Positions 16,175 through 25,589 of a stretch of DNA of 36,918 bases are shown piece by piece. This stretch comes from Bacteroidales bacterium (GTDB taxonomy: Bacteria > Bacteroidota > Bacteroidia > Bacteroidales > F082). The DNA is taken from assembly GCA_015491905.1 (NCBI GenBank), contig WGGC01000095.1, positions 1-36,918 of the forward strand, read 5' to 3'. How positions within the stretch are numbered: position 1 is the first letter of the stretch; every line of letters starts with the position of its first letter. Under the pieces are notes generated by a model. It ran no database searches. It was not told where the DNA came from and was given only the letters and a program-made list of their open reading frames with translations. The position numbers and the translations under genes are program-made.

Positions 16175-16182
16175 TATTTTTG
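16175..16182 (+). promoter_or_regulatory. xerD promoter -7 box
   Basis: TATTTTTG is an exact TAnnTTTG match 50 bases before the xerD ATG, arranged divergently with the dehydrogenase box 21 bases away. Confidence 0.45.
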
Positions 16183-16232
16183 ATAAAAATTTTTATGAAA
16201 AGAAGGGTGTATAACTCTTATTATTAATTAAA

Positions 16233-17141
16233 ATGAAAGATTCCGGTTACTTACGTGGTTTTAAAACTTTTCTGAAATTGGAAAAGGGCATGTCTGAAAA
16301 TACTATTTCGGCATATATTCATGATGTAATGTTACTGGAAACTTTTTTGCATGAGCAAGATGAGAAAGTGTCACTTAAAAATGCATTACTTGAAGATTTG
16401 CGTTCATTTGTTGTTCATATTCATAAAATTGGACTTGGAACATACTCACAAAACAGAATTATTTCAGGAATCAGGTCGTTTTATAATTATTTGATTATGG
16501 AAAAGGAAGTGGAGAATAATCCTGCTGAACTACTGGAATTACCCCGTTTGGGATTTAAATTACCTGTTGTATTGAGTGTGCAGGAAATTGACCGTATAAT
16601 AGATTCGATAGATTTATCAGAGCCTTTTGGTGAGAGAAATAAGGCAATTATTGAAATGCTTTATGGATGCGGATTACGTGTTTCAGAATTAATAAATCTT
16701 AAACTGTCACATTTATTTTTAAATGAAGGGTTTATAAGAGTGACAGGAAAGGGAGATAAAGAGCGTCTAATTCCTGTTGGTGATGCTGCCAAAAAGCAAT
16801 TGCTGATTTATATAAGAGAAGTACGAATTCATTATTCTCCTGTTAAAGAAGCTGAAGACATTATTTTTATCAACCGTAGCGGGAAAAAGTTATCCCGGCA
16901 GATGGTTTTTATTATGATAAAAAAGCAATGCGAAAAAGCAGGTATAAAAAAAAATATAAGTCCGCATACATTCCGGCATTCGTTTGCAACACATTTAGTC
17001 CGTAACGGTGCTGATTTACGTGCCGTTCAGGAACTGCTGGGGCATGTTTCCATTACTACCACCGAATTATATACCCATTTAGATACCAGAGATCTTCAGA
17101 ATGCCATATTAAATTTTCATCCAAGAAATAAGAAAAATTAA
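16233..17141 (+). CDS. xerD: Tyrosine recombinase XerD
   Basis: A 302-residue tyrosine recombinase that, with XerC, resolves chromosome dimers at dif. The N-terminal SAM-like domain (about 4-90) has FLKLEKGMSENTISAYIHDV. The catalytic domain has all expected residues: R149 (GCGLRVSEL), K173 (TGKGDKERLIP), H245 and R248 (SPHTFRHSFATHL), H271 (LLGHVSITTTELYTH) and the nucleophile Y280. These are each one position from E. coli XerD numbering, so the start is well placed. Chromosomal context between metabolic and signalling genes, and the absence of nearby phage genes, favour the housekeeping enzyme over a mobile-element integrase. The XerC/XerD distinction rests on overall resemblance and is less certain than the family. 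Confidence 0.9.
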   Translation: MKDSGYLRGFKTFLKLEKGMSENTISAYIHDVMLLETFLHEQDEKVSLKNALLEDLRSFVVHIHKIGLGTYSQNRIISGIRSFYNYLIMEKEVENNPAELLELPRLGFKLPVVLSVQEIDRIIDSIDLSEPFGERNKAIIEMLYGCGLRVSELINLKLSHLFLNEGFIRVTGKGDKERLIPVGDAAKKQLLIYIREVRIHYSPVKEAEDIIFINRSGKKLSRQMVFIMIKKQCEKAGIKKNISPHTFRHSFATHLVRNGADLRAVQELLGHVSITTTELYTHLDTRDLQNAILNFHPRNKKN

Positions 17142-17179
17142 TTTCTAAATATCATATTTAGATACTATAAAAAGCAAGG

Positions 17180-17209
17180 TTTGTATATATTTAAATAGAA
17201 ATATTTTTG
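17180..17209 (+). promoter_or_regulatory. Promoter of the receiver/kinase/receiver cluster
   Basis: TTTG at 17180-17183, an 18-base spacer, then TATTTTTG at 17202-17209. This is close to the Bacteroidota consensus TTTG-N19-TAnnTTTG and is the best complete promoter in the window, 96 bases before the first gene. Confidence 0.65.
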
Positions 17210-17305
17210 CGGTTAAGCAATAATTAAAATAGAAAAGTGAAATTTTATAAAAAATATATTAAATTTGCTATATTTGGAAACTTAAAAAGGTTTTAGAAGA
17301 TAGAA

Positions 17306-17758
17306 ATGTTAAATAAGGAACTAGATATTTTATTGGTAGAAGATAATCCTTCTGAAGTAGCATTGGCTTTACGTGCTTTTGAAAAAAATGGAGTTACTAA
17401 TGTAATTCATCATGTTTCTGACGGAGTTGAAGCTTTAGATTTTATGCTGGACAGAGGGAAATTTGCCGGTGAAGGGTATTATCAACGTTTGGGACTTATT
17501 TTGCTGGATATAAACATTCCAAAAATTAGTGGGTTGGAAGTTTTAAAAGTTATTAAGGAAAATCCCGATACCAAATCTATTCCTGTTATTGTTTTATCTT
17601 CATCCGACCAACCTTCAGATATTTATAAAGCCTATAGTCTGGGGGCAAATAGTTATCTTGTAAAATCACAGGGTTTTACTGATTTTGTAAAAGATATTGG
17701 CACTATATGCTACTATTGGTTAAGTTTAAATCGTTCTATATTGAGTGCTTCCCGTTAA
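17306..17758 (+). CDS. Single-domain response regulator (Rcp1-like receiver)
   Basis: A 150-residue protein made only of a CheY-like receiver. The acidic pocket is VEDN (E12, D13), the phosphoacceptor is D68 in LILLDINIPK, the switch Ser/Thr is in VIVLSSSDQ (about 97-101), and the conserved Lys is K120 in YLVKS. It has no DNA-binding output domain. The loop GKFAGEGYYQRLGL between helix 2 and strand 3 is the longer form seen in Rcp1-type regulators that act in multi-step phosphorelays with PAS/GAF kinases. The kinase gene starts 22 bases downstream, so partnership is likely. It would act in the cytosol by passing phosphate or binding the kinase; the true target is unknown. Confidence 0.9.
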   Translation: MLNKELDILLVEDNPSEVALALRAFEKNGVTNVIHHVSDGVEALDFMLDRGKFAGEGYYQRLGLILLDINIPKISGLEVLKVIKENPDTKSIPVIVLSSSDQPSDIYKAYSLGANSYLVKSQGFTDFVKDIGTICYYWLSLNRSILSASR

Positions 17759-17780
17759 TGAATATATGTAAATATACCGG

Positions 17781-20012
17781 ATGGATAAATTAAAATTTCT
17801 ACTTATTGAAGATTCTACCGAAGATGTGATTATTATTAAACGTCAGTTGGAAAAGGAATTTCAGGTTGAAATGAAATTGGCAGAAAATGAATCTGAATAT
17901 AAAAAACTTCTTGATGAATTTTGTCCTGATGTTATTTTATCAGATTATTTTCTACCGCAATTTGATGGGCTGAAGGCTTTGAAGGTAAGAAATGAAATTT
18001 GTCCGACAGTGCCGTTTATTCTTATCAGCGGTGCAATGAATCATGAAATAGAATTGAGCACCATAAAGTCAGGAGTGTCTGATTTTTTAATTAAAGATGA
18101 CTTATTACGGTTAAATTTTGCAATAAAAAAAGCTCTTGAGGTCAGGAAAATTAATGAAGAAAGAGAATGGGCCGAGAAGAAACTGGAAGAGAGCCTGCAT
18201 CGTTTCAGAAGCTTTGTGGAGAATGATATATCAGGAGATTTTATTGGAAACTACGAACAGATTATTTATTGCAATCCCAGATTATTGGAGATATTTGGTT
18301 TTAGGAGTCTTGAGGAGTTAAATGCTTTTGGTGCAAAAAAACTCTATGACGATATATCACAACGAAAAGCCGTTTGGGAAGATCTTAGAAAAGGTAAAAA
18401 AATAGAAAACAGGGAACTGAAAATGCATACCCGTGATGGTAAACCGTTATATATACTGGAGAATGCATTTTCTGAACGTGATGAGAAGGGAAATATCATA
18501 CAGATACAGGGTTACCTGATAGATATAACTCCGCAAAAAGAAGCTGAGACCTCTTTAATAGACTCTCAAAGTAAATTTCGGGCATTAATGGAAAGTACTG
18601 CAGCAGGAATTGTTATTTATGATTCAGAAAAGTTTCTATTTTCTAATCCTGCCATGTGCAGGTTATTGGGCTATACTGAAGAGGAAATGCTCCAAATGAA
18701 TTTTTGGGATGTTATTCATCCCGACCATAGGGAGTTGGTAAAACAAAGAGGTAAAGCCAGGATTGCACGTAATGAAGTTCCCGCAAAGTATTCATTTAAG
18801 GTGGTAACAAAAGCAGGGGAGACTAAATGGATAGAATTTACCGCCGGTGCATTTCAGTTTCAGGGAACACCAGCAGCAATAGGCACTGTTTATGATATTA
18901 CTGCGCTGAAAGAGGCTGAATTTGAAATAAAAAAACTATCTGTAGCTATTGAACAGAGTCCTTTATCGGTGGTAATAACCGATACCGATGGTGCCATTGA
19001 ATTTGTTAATAAAGCCTTTGAAGATGAGACAGGTTTTACCTTTTCTGAAGTAAAAGGAAAAAACCAGAGAATTTTACAAAGTGGTAAAACACCTCCCGAA
19101 GTTTATACAGATATGTGGAAAACTATTTCATCAGGAAAAATGTGGAAGGGAGAGTTTATAAACCGTAAAAAAGACGGAACAGAATTTATAGAGCTGGCGA
19201 TAATATCGCCTGTTATTGATAATTTTGGAAATATAGTACGTTATACCGGAGTAAAAAGAGATATTACCGAAGAGAAAAAAATGGCCAGGCAACTTCTTGA
19301 AGAAAAGGCTAAAGTTGAAGAAGCCAACCGGTTGAAAACCGCTATACTTACTAATATGAGTCATGAACTCAGGACACCATTGAATGGAATTCTTGGCTTT
19401 TCAACATTAATAAAAGATGCTGAAAGCCTTGAAGAAGTGAAAGAAATGACAAGTTATATTAATGAAAGCGGACAACGTTTATTACGTACATTAAATTTAA
19501 TAATTGACGTTTCGCGTTTGGAAGCAGGTAATTTTACCCCTGATTTTCAAGAATTAGAAATTTATTCTTTAATAGACCAGATAATAGAAAAGTATAAACC
19601 GGATGCATCTCAAAAAAAGCTTTCCATTATATTTGAAAAACAAGAAGAAAAAAAGACAGTTAAAGCAGATGTTAAATTTCTTAATGATATAATTGAAAAT
19701 TTATTGGATAATGCAGTAAAGTTTACCAATGAAGGGAACATTAAAATTGAAATACATGATAAAACTACTAAAAACAAGAAATATACAGTAATTGAAGTCT
19801 CAGATACAGGTATAGGAATATCAGAAAAAAATCAAAAGTTGATTTTTCATGAATTTCAACAGGAGAGTTATGGCTATGGCAGGGTTTATGAAGGTATTGG
19901 ACTGGGGCTAAGCCTTGCAAAAAAATATATTGAATTAATGGGAGGTAAAATAACCGTTAAAAGTAAAGTTGGTGAAGGCTCAACTTTTTCGGTATATTTG
20001 CCTGTGAATTAA
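17781..20012 (+). CDS. Sensor histidine kinase with N-terminal receiver and three PAS domains
   Basis: A 743-residue soluble kinase without membrane segments. In order: receiver (1-120, D55 in VILSDYFLP, Lys in FLIKDD); PAS1 (about 135-255, with a PAC tail YLIDITPQKEAE); PAS2 (about 260-378, FRALMESTAAGIVIYD); PAS3 (about 385-505, LSVVITDTDGAIEFVN, with PAC TGVKRDITEEKK); a short coiled coil; HisKA with phosphorylated H528 in MSHELRTPLNG; and HATPase with N box NLLDNAVKFTNEG, G1 SDTGIGIS and G2 EGIGLGLSLAKKY. All catalytic boxes are intact. The receiver comes first, so this kinase probably receives a phosphate signal from another protein in addition to sensing through PAS. Flanking single receivers (22 bases upstream, 36 downstream) are the likely partners. 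The ligand is unknown. Confidence 0.93.
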   Translation: MDKLKFLLIEDSTEDVIIIKRQLEKEFQVEMKLAENESEYKKLLDEFCPDVILSDYFLPQFDGLKALKVRNEICPTVPFILISGAMNHEIELSTIKSGVSDFLIKDDLLRLNFAIKKALEVRKINEEREWAEKKLEESLHRFRSFVENDISGDFIGNYEQIIYCNPRLLEIFGFRSLEELNAFGAKKLYDDISQRKAVWEDLRKGKKIENRELKMHTRDGKPLYILENAFSERDEKGNIIQIQGYLIDITPQKEAETSLIDSQSKFRALMESTAAGIVIYDSEKFLFSNPAMCRLLGYTEEEMLQMNFWDVIHPDHRELVKQRGKARIARNEVPAKYSFKVVTKAGETKWIEFTAGAFQFQGTPAAIGTVYDITALKEAEFEIKKLSVAIEQSPLSVVITDTDGAIEFVNKAFEDETGFTFSEVKGKNQRILQSGKTPPEVYTDMWKTISSGKMWKGEFINRKKDGTEFIELAIISPVIDNFGNIVRYTGVKRDITEEKKMARQLLEEKAKVEEANRLKTAILTNMSHELRTPLNGILGFSTLIKDAESLEEVKEMTSYINESGQRLLRTLNLIIDVSRLEAGNFTPDFQELEIYSLIDQIIEKYKPDASQKKLSIIFEKQEEKKTVKADVKFLNDIIENLLDNAVKFTNEGNIKIEIHDKTTKNKKYTVIEVSDTGIGISEKNQKLIFHEFQQESYGYGRVYEGIGLGLSLAKKYIELMGGKITVKSKVGEGSTFSVYLPVN

Positions 20013-20048
20013 GCCTTATTATATTATTGAAATTTTTACTTTTTAAAA

Positions 20049-20474
20049 ATGCACTCATTTATTACGGCGGAAAATAATCTTATTAAAAAGAATACTGATA
20101 CAAAGAGTATTCTTTATGTTGAAGATGACAGAAGCAGTCAGCTACTAATGCAGCATCTTTTACGAAATAAATATAATGTTGATTATGCTTCCACCGGTCA
20201 GGAAGGGTTACAAAAAGCAATTCAAAATAAATATGACCTAATATTAATGGATATTAAATTGGAGCGAGGCAAAACAGGAGTTGATTTAACACATGATTTA
20301 AGATCGATGCCACAATATCGAAAAACCCCTATTATTGCAATTACCGCTTATGCCATGCCCGGTGACGAAGAGTATTTTAAATCTGAAGGTTGTACCGATT
20401 ACATTCCAAAACCATTGGAGTTTAACACTTTATTCGCTAAACTTAAAAAACTACTTCCCGAAAGTAAATCCTAA
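20049..20474 (+). CDS. Single-domain response regulator
   Basis: A 141-residue receiver with an 18-residue N-terminal extension. The acidic pocket is VEDD (E25, D26), the phosphoacceptor D68 in LILMDIKLERGKTG, the switch Thr in IIAITAYAM, and the Lys K121 in YIPKPLE. The beta4-alpha4 ITAYAMPGDEE and D-Y-IPKP ending are typical of receivers fed by hybrid kinases. No output domain is present. It is the last gene of the signalling cluster, 36 bases after the kinase; it likely receives phosphate from H528 of that kinase, or feeds its N-terminal receiver indirectly through a histidine phosphotransfer protein not seen here. It converges on tsaC with a 14-base gap and no terminator. Confidence 0.9.
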   Translation: MHSFITAENNLIKKNTDTKSILYVEDDRSSQLLMQHLLRNKYNVDYASTGQEGLQKAIQNKYDLILMDIKLERGKTGVDLTHDLRSMPQYRKTPIIAITAYAMPGDEEYFKSEGCTDYIPKPLEFNTLFAKLKKLLPESKS

Positions 20475-20488
20475 AAAATAACATTCTC

Positions 20489-21064
20489 TTACGGTCGAAG
20501 TACTTTAAAAGTACCATTTTCATTTAGCTTTATTAACGTAGAAGACTTTGTTGAGACAATGGTATCCTGATACATGCCTACAACATAATCAACTTTATTT
20601 TTTAATTCTTCATTAATTTGTGAAAAAATAACCGGTGTAGGCTGACCTGAAAAATTAGCCGATGTAGAAAGTAAAGGCTTTCCGGTTTTTTTTATAATTT
20701 CAGAACAGAATTCATGTTTTACAATACGAATGGCAATGGATTTATCAGCAGCCCTGACATTTTTAAGTACATCTTTTGCATTAGAATAAATAATTGTAAG
20801 CGGGGATACGGCGTTGTTTATCAAATCATATGCTAACAGAGGAACCTTTTCGATATATTTGGGCAATTCTTCAACAGAAGACAGTAAAACAATCATACTC
20901 TTATTTTTATCCCTGTTTTTAATTTTATAAACCTTTTGAACAGCCTTATTATTAGTCGCATCACATCCTATACCCCATATTGTATCTGTGGGATATAAAA
21001 TTATTTTTCCTTTTTTTAAATAATGTACCGTTTTGGTTACTTCGTGTTGAAATAAATCAGTCAT
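20489..21064 (-). CDS. tsaC: L-threonylcarbamoyladenylate synthase
   Basis: A 191-residue YrdC-fold enzyme that makes threonylcarbamoyl-AMP from threonine, bicarbonate and ATP for the tRNA t6A37 modification. The basic nucleotide-binding cleft is marked by KKGKIILYPTDTIWGIGCDA, KVYKIKNRDKNKSMIVL, the RAADKSIAIRIV segment and PLLSTSANFSGQPTP near residue 135. It lacks the C-terminal Sua5 domain, so it is the short TsaC/YrdC form, though Bacteroidota often annotate it Sua5/YciO/YrdC. It starts 14 bases after dapD on the same strand and is probably cotranscribed. The context gives no functional link beyond that. Confidence 0.93.
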   Translation of the reverse strand: MTDLFQHEVTKTVHYLKKGKIILYPTDTIWGIGCDATNNKAVQKVYKIKNRDKNKSMIVLLSSVEELPKYIEKVPLLAYDLINNAVSPLTIIYSNAKDVLKNVRAADKSIAIRIVKHEFCSEIIKKTGKPLLSTSANFSGQPTPVIFSQINEELKNKVDYVVGMYQDTIVSTKSSTLIKLNENGTFKVLRP

Positions 21065-21078
21065 AAAAACATTATAAA

Positions 21079-21885
21079 TTAAACAGAAACCTGAAAATCG
21101 CGCAAAGCATCATTCAGTGAAGTTTTAATATCCGTAGAGGCTTTTCTTTTGCCTATAATCAATGCACAAGGAACCTGATAATCGCCAGCAGGAAATTGTT
21201 TTGTATAAGTTCCGGGAATTACCACAGAACGGGGAGGGACAAAAGCTTTATAGTGTATTGGTTTTTTTCCGCTGACATCAATAATTTTAGTACTTTGGGT
21301 AAGCACGACATTAGCACCTAAAACAGCTTCTTTTCCAACTTTAACACCTTCCACGACAATACAGCGAGAACCTATAAAACAATTATCTTCTATAATAACA
21401 GGAGCAGCCTGTACAGGTTCCAGTACTCCGCCAATTCCCACACCACCACTAAGGTGTACATTTTTCCCTATTTGGGCACAAGAACCTACCGTTGCCCACG
21501 TATCAACCATTGTCCCCGAATCAACATAAGCACCAATGTTTACATAAGAAGGCATCATGACAACACCCGGAGCAAGATAAGCACCATAACGCGCCAAGGC
21601 ATGAGGCACAACCCTGACTTTTTGCTCAGCAAAATGATGTTTTAAAGGTATTTTATCATGAAATTCAAACATTCCTACCTCCATTGTTTCCATTTTTCTT
21701 AACGGAAAATATAGAATTACAGCTTTTTTTACCCATTCATTAACTTTCCATGTATCTCCATTGGGTTCGGCTACACGAAGTTTACCTTTGTCAAGCAGCT
21801 CAACGACCTCCTCAATTGTTTTTTTTACTTCTTCTTCGGCGAGTAAATTCCTGTTATCCCACGCCTCTTCAACAATTTTTTGCAT
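21079..21885 (-). CDS. dapD: 2,3,4,5-tetrahydropyridine-2,6-dicarboxylate N-succinyltransferase
   Basis: A 268-residue left-handed beta-helix acyltransferase of the succinylase branch of lysine/meso-diaminopimelate synthesis; it transfers succinyl from succinyl-CoA to tetrahydrodipicolinate. The N-terminal helical domain (1-about 95) contains EPNGDTWKVNEWVKKAVILYF. The hexapeptide-repeat domain (about 100-230) includes YGAYLAPGVVMMPSYVNIGAY, SGTMVDTWATVGSCAQIG and NVHLSGGVGIGGVLEP, the conserved active-site region. Length matches E. coli DapD (274). The presence of this branch fits a meso-diaminopimelate peptidoglycan. The start at 21885 is preceded by an AT-rich region with a near-match TATTTTTA box; tsaC follows closely. 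Confidence 0.95.
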   Translation of the reverse strand: MQKIVEEAWDNRNLLAEEEVKKTIEEVVELLDKGKLRVAEPNGDTWKVNEWVKKAVILYFPLRKMETMEVGMFEFHDKIPLKHHFAEQKVRVVPHALARYGAYLAPGVVMMPSYVNIGAYVDSGTMVDTWATVGSCAQIGKNVHLSGGVGIGGVLEPVQAAPVIIEDNCFIGSRCIVVEGVKVGKEAVLGANVVLTQSTKIIDVSGKKPIHYKAFVPPRSVVIPGTYTKQFPAGDYQVPCALIIGKRKASTDIKTSLNDALRDFQVSV

Positions 21886-22032
21886 CTAACCTTTTTTGTA
21901 TTTTGAAATGTAAAAATACTATAATTATAATATTCGAAAGAATACTTTAATAAAAAAGTAAAAACAAAAAATTGCAATAAAATTGCATTCTCAGGATTTA
22001 AAAAATAAATTTCGGAAACAATAAAATATTTC

Positions 22033-22040
22033 TAAATTTG
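22033..22040 (+). promoter_or_regulatory. nusB promoter -7 box
   Basis: TAAATTTG followed by C is an exact TAnnTTTG match 45 bases before the nusB ATG. Confidence 0.45.
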
Positions 22041-22085
22041 CCGCAGTTTTTTGAGTTCATATAAAATACGAAATAAATATTTTTC

Positions 22086-23045
22086 ATGTTATATCGCAGA
22101 CACCTTCGAATTAAAGCCCTACAATCCCTTTATGAATGGTATTCAGGTTCTTATACAAATCTTCCGGAAGGAGAAAGAGAACTAATTAAAAGTATTAACA
22201 AACTCTATAATCTTTTCATATATCAGCTTTCTTTTTTGGTTGAAGTGAAGAAGTTTGCTCAGGTTAGGATTGAAGAGAATAAGAAAAAGTTTTATCCTAC
22301 AGATGAAGATCTAAATCCCAATTTAAAATTTATAAATAATAAGGTTTTAAATATTATAGAAGAAAACCAGGATTTTAAAAGGAAGGAAGAAGCACTTAAA
22401 ATTAACTGGTCGCAGGAGGAGGAAATGATATTAAAGTTTTATCATATGCTTCGGGAAGCGCCTTTTTTTAAGAAATATATGACAGATAACAGTTTTTCTT
22501 TAGAAGAGGATAAGAAATTTGTTATCAAAGTAATTGACAGGTTGATGATGGACTTTGATTTGCTGCGGTCGTATTATGATGAAAAGGATATATTTTACAC
22601 TGAAGGATATGATTTGGTTGGTATTTTACTGGTTAAATTTATCGATTCCATTAATTCACGTTTTACAGAAAACAGTCGTTTGCCGGGGATATATAACACA
22701 TCCGGTCAAAAGGTAAATGAAGATGAGCTGTTTGTGAGGACATTATATAGAAAAGTTATTCTTAACGATGAAAGATATTCTAAAATTATAGCCGGAAAGA
22801 CAAAAAACTGGGATTATGACAGAATTCCGTTAACAGATTTAATTATTATTAAACTTGCCATTGCAGAGCTTCAGGAGATGCCTACCATACCGGTGAAAGT
22901 AACTTTAAATGAATATATTGAATTGGCAAAATACTTCAGTACGCCAAAAAGTAAAATTTTTATAAACGGAGTTCTTGATAAACTGATAAGTGAATTTAGA
23001 GAAGAAGGGATAATAAAAAAGCAAGGGAGAGGTTTAAAAGAATAG
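22086..23045 (+). CDS. nusB: Transcription antitermination factor NusB (long Bacteroidota form)
   Basis: A 319-residue protein whose N-terminus (MLYRRHLRIKALQSLYEW) and C-terminal 110 residues (VRTLYRKVILNDERYSKIIAGKTKNWDYDRIPLTD and IPVKVTLNEYIELAKYFSTPKS-KIFINGVLDKL) match NusB. NusB with NusE (S10) binds boxA RNA and keeps RNA polymerase processive on rRNA operons. Standard NusB is about 140 residues; the extra 170 here form a highly charged helical insert (about 50-215), which is usual in Bacteroidota. The RIPLTDLIIIKLAIAELQ helix is the most diagnostic part. It stands between divergent dapD and aconitase, each with its own promoter. Confidence 0.92.
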   Translation: MLYRRHLRIKALQSLYEWYSGSYTNLPEGERELIKSINKLYNLFIYQLSFLVEVKKFAQVRIEENKKKFYPTDEDLNPNLKFINNKVLNIIEENQDFKRKEEALKINWSQEEEMILKFYHMLREAPFFKKYMTDNSFSLEEDKKFVIKVIDRLMMDFDLLRSYYDEKDIFYTEGYDLVGILLVKFIDSINSRFTENSRLPGIYNTSGQKVNEDELFVRTLYRKVILNDERYSKIIAGKTKNWDYDRIPLTDLIIIKLAIAELQEMPTIPVKVTLNEYIELAKYFSTPKSKIFINGVLDKLISEFREEGIIKKQGRGLKE

Positions 23046-23116
23046 AAAATAAATTAGAATCAGTTTGAATAAAAGCTTTCCTGTAAAAAACGGATAAATA
23101 GTTATTTGTAATTTAC

Positions 23117-23124
23117 TAATTTTG
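23117..23124 (+). promoter_or_regulatory. Aconitase promoter -7 box
   Basis: TAATTTTG followed by C is an exact TAnnTTTG match 73 bases before the aconitase ATG. Confidence 0.45.
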
Positions 23125-23197
23125 CTTCAAATAGAATGAAATGTTTATTAGGATGATAATTATTAACAAATTAAATAACCATATAAAAAAATAAATT

Positions 23198-25465
23198 ATG
23201 GCATTCGATATTGAAATGATAAAACAGGTATATTCCAGTTTTCCCGGAAGGGTAGAAGCAGCCAGGAAATTATTGGGCAGGCCTATGACTTTAACAGAAA
23301 AGATTTTGTATTCGCATTTGGATGCAAAAGAGGGAAATAAAGTTTTTAATAGGGGTGAATCATATGTTGACTTCAAGCCTGACAGAGTTGCCATGCAGGA
23401 TGCTACCGCACAAATGGCACTATTGCAGTTCATGCAAGCCGGAAAATCTAAAGCAGCTGTACCATCGTCAGTGCATTGCGATCATCTGATACAAGCCAAA
23501 GATGGAGCTGAAAAAGATTTGGAACGTGCTGAATATACTAATCATGAAGTTTATGAGTTTTTAAGTACCGTATCTAATAAATATGGTATTGGATTCTGGA
23601 AACCGGGTGCCGGGATTATTCATCAGGTAGTACTTGAAAATTACGCATTTCCCGGTGGTATGATGATAGGTACTGATTCTCATACTCCTAATGCAGGCGG
23701 TTTAGGAATGGTAGCTATTGGCGTTGGTGGTGCCGATGCCGTAGATGTTATGGCCGATATGCCATGGGAGTTGAAGTTTCCTAAATTAATTGGTGTTAAG
23801 CTAACAGGAAAGTTAAGCGGATGGTTGGCGCCGAAAGATGTTATTTTAAAAGTTGCTGACATTTTAACTGTAAAAGGTGGAACCGGTGCTATTGTCGAAT
23901 ATTTTGGTGAAGGTGCCAGAGCTATGTCGGCAACAGGCAGGGCTACTATTTGTAATATGGGAGCAGAAATTGGAGCCACAACATCTACATTTGGTTTTGA
24001 CGAAAATACAGCAGAATATTTAAAGCAAACAGGAAGAGCGGATGTTGCTGAACTTGCTGAAGGTATTGCCTCTTGTTTAACAGGTGATGCAGAAGTTTAT
24101 GCAAATCCTGAAAAATACTTTGATCAGGTTATAGAAATCAATCTTTCGGAATTAGAACCCGCTTTAAATGGCCCTTTTACTCCGGATTTAAGAACAGAAG
24201 TTTCTAAAATGGGAGAAACAGCAAAAGCAAAGGACTGGCCTTTGGTTGTAGAAGCTGCGCTGATAGGGTCATGTACTAACTCTTCTTATGAAGATATTAC
24301 CAGAGCCGCCAGTATTGCACAGCAAGCTATGGATAAAAAATTAAAGGCTAAAGCTGATTTGTTAATTACACCAGGGTCAGAGCAAGTGCGCTATACAATT
24401 GAAAGGGATGGTCTTATTGGGATTTTTGAAAAAATGGGTGCAGAAGTTCTTGCTAATGCCTGCGGACCATGTATTGGACAATGGGACAGGGAAAGTGTAA
24501 AAGATGGCCATAGAAATACTATTGTAACTTCTTTTAACAGAAATTTTGCAAAACGTAACGACGGAAACCCTAATACTTATGCTTTTGTTACATCTCCTGA
24601 GATGGTTATGTGCTATGCTTTATCGGGAAGTCTTGATTTCAACCCGTTAACAGATTATTTAATTAATGAAGATGGTGAAAAAGTAAAACTTGAAATTCCT
24701 GAAGGTATGGTTTATCCTCCCAAGGGGTTTGAAGTTGATGATCCCGGTTATCAGAAACCTGCTGAAGATGGTAGCAATATTGAAGTTACAGTAGATCCAA
24801 AATCAGAAAGGCTACAGTTACTAACTCCTTTTCCTGAATGGAATGGAGAAGATTTTAAAGGAATGAAGTTGTTGATAAAAGCCAAAGGTAAATGTACTAC
24901 CGACCATATTTCGATGGCCGGTCCGTGGTTGCGTTACCGTGGACATCTTGAAAACATTTCTCAAAACTTACTTATTGGAGCTGTTAACTATTTCAATGAA
25001 AAAACAAATTTTGTTAAAGATCAGATAGACGGAGAATATAAAGCAGTACCTGAAGCAGCAAAATCTTACAAAAAAGCAGGTATGGGTTCTGTTATTGTTG
25101 GGGATGAAAATTATGGTGAAGGATCTTCCAGAGAACATGCAGCAATGGAACCACGCTTTTTAGGTGTAAAAGTAGTTTTGGTACGTTCGTTTGCACGTAT
25201 TCATGAAACAAATTTGAAAAAACAAGGTGTTTTGGCCCTTACTTTTGCAGATAAGGCTGATTATGATAAAGTTCAGGAAGATGATACTATCGACGTATTA
25301 GGACTTAAGGAATTTGCTCCCGGAAAACCGTTAACAGTTGTTTTGCATCATGCTGACGGAACCAGTGACCAGTTTTTAGCAAATCATACTTATAATGAAA
25401 ATCAAATAGAATGGTTTAAAGCAGGTAGTGCTCTTAACCTTATTAGAAAGCAAAATGCTGTATAG
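23198..25465 (+). CDS. acnA: Aconitate hydratase
   Basis: A 755-residue 4Fe-4S enzyme that interconverts citrate and isocitrate in the TCA cycle. Cluster ligands are visible: the Cys in [11 protein letters not shown] and the CxxC in [13 protein letters not shown]. Substrate-binding marks include [27 protein letters not shown] and, in the C-terminal swivel domain, [19 protein letters not shown]. The length and the [17 protein letters not shown] segment place it with the mitochondrial-type aconitases common in Bacteroidota, rather than AcnB or the longer cytosolic AcnA type. The symbol acnA is therefore by family usage. It has its own promoter and a clear terminator. Confidence 0.95.
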   Translation: MAFDIEMIKQVYSSFPGRVEAARKLLGRPMTLTEKILYSHLDAKEGNKVFNRGESYVDFKPDRVAMQDATAQMALLQFMQAGKSKAAVPSSVHCDHLIQAKDGAEKDLERAEYTNHEVYEFLSTVSNKYGIGFWKPGAGIIHQVVLENYAFPGGMMIGTDSHTPNAGGLGMVAIGVGGADAVDVMADMPWELKFPKLIGVKLTGKLSGWLAPKDVILKVADILTVKGGTGAIVEYFGEGARAMSATGRATICNMGAEIGATTSTFGFDENTAEYLKQTGRADVAELAEGIASCLTGDAEVYANPEKYFDQVIEINLSELEPALNGPFTPDLRTEVSKMGETAKAKDWPLVVEAALIGSCTNSSYEDITRAASIAQQAMDKKLKAKADLLITPGSEQVRYTIERDGLIGIFEKMGAEVLANACGPCIGQWDRESVKDGHRNTIVTSFNRNFAKRNDGNPNTYAFVTSPEMVMCYALSGSLDFNPLTDYLINEDGEKVKLEIPEGMVYPPKGFEVDDPGYQKPAEDGSNIEVTVDPKSERLQLLTPFPEWNGEDFKGMKLLIKAKGKCTTDHISMAGPWLRYRGHLENISQNLLIGAVNYFNEKTNFVKDQIDGEYKAVPEAAKSYKKAGMGSVIVGDENYGEGSSREHAAMEPRFLGVKVVLVRSFARIHETNLKKQGVLALTFADKADYDKVQEDDTIDVLGLKEFAPGKPLTVVLHHADGTSDQFLANHTYNENQIEWFKAGSALNLIRKQNAV

Positions 25466-25489
25466 TAATTTTTTATATTAATAAATGTA

Positions 25490-25520
25490 AAGCCTGTTGC
25501 CAAGCGACAGGCTTTTTTTT
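25490..25520 (+). terminator. Rho-independent terminator after aconitase
   Basis: AAGCCTGTTG, a short CCAAG loop and CGACAGGCTT form a 10-bp stem (one G-U) followed by eight T. It lies about 25 bases after the stop codon. Confidence 0.92.
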
Positions 25521-25589
25521 GTGAATTATTTTGATATAATTTAAAGTGAAAATACAATATTATTGCAATCAATAAGTTAGATGTTTTAA

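Noticed and set aside
16233-17141. Considered the XerD gene as a mobile-element integrase
   Set aside because: It aligns position for position with the housekeeping Xer catalytic residues and has no nearby phage or transposon genes.
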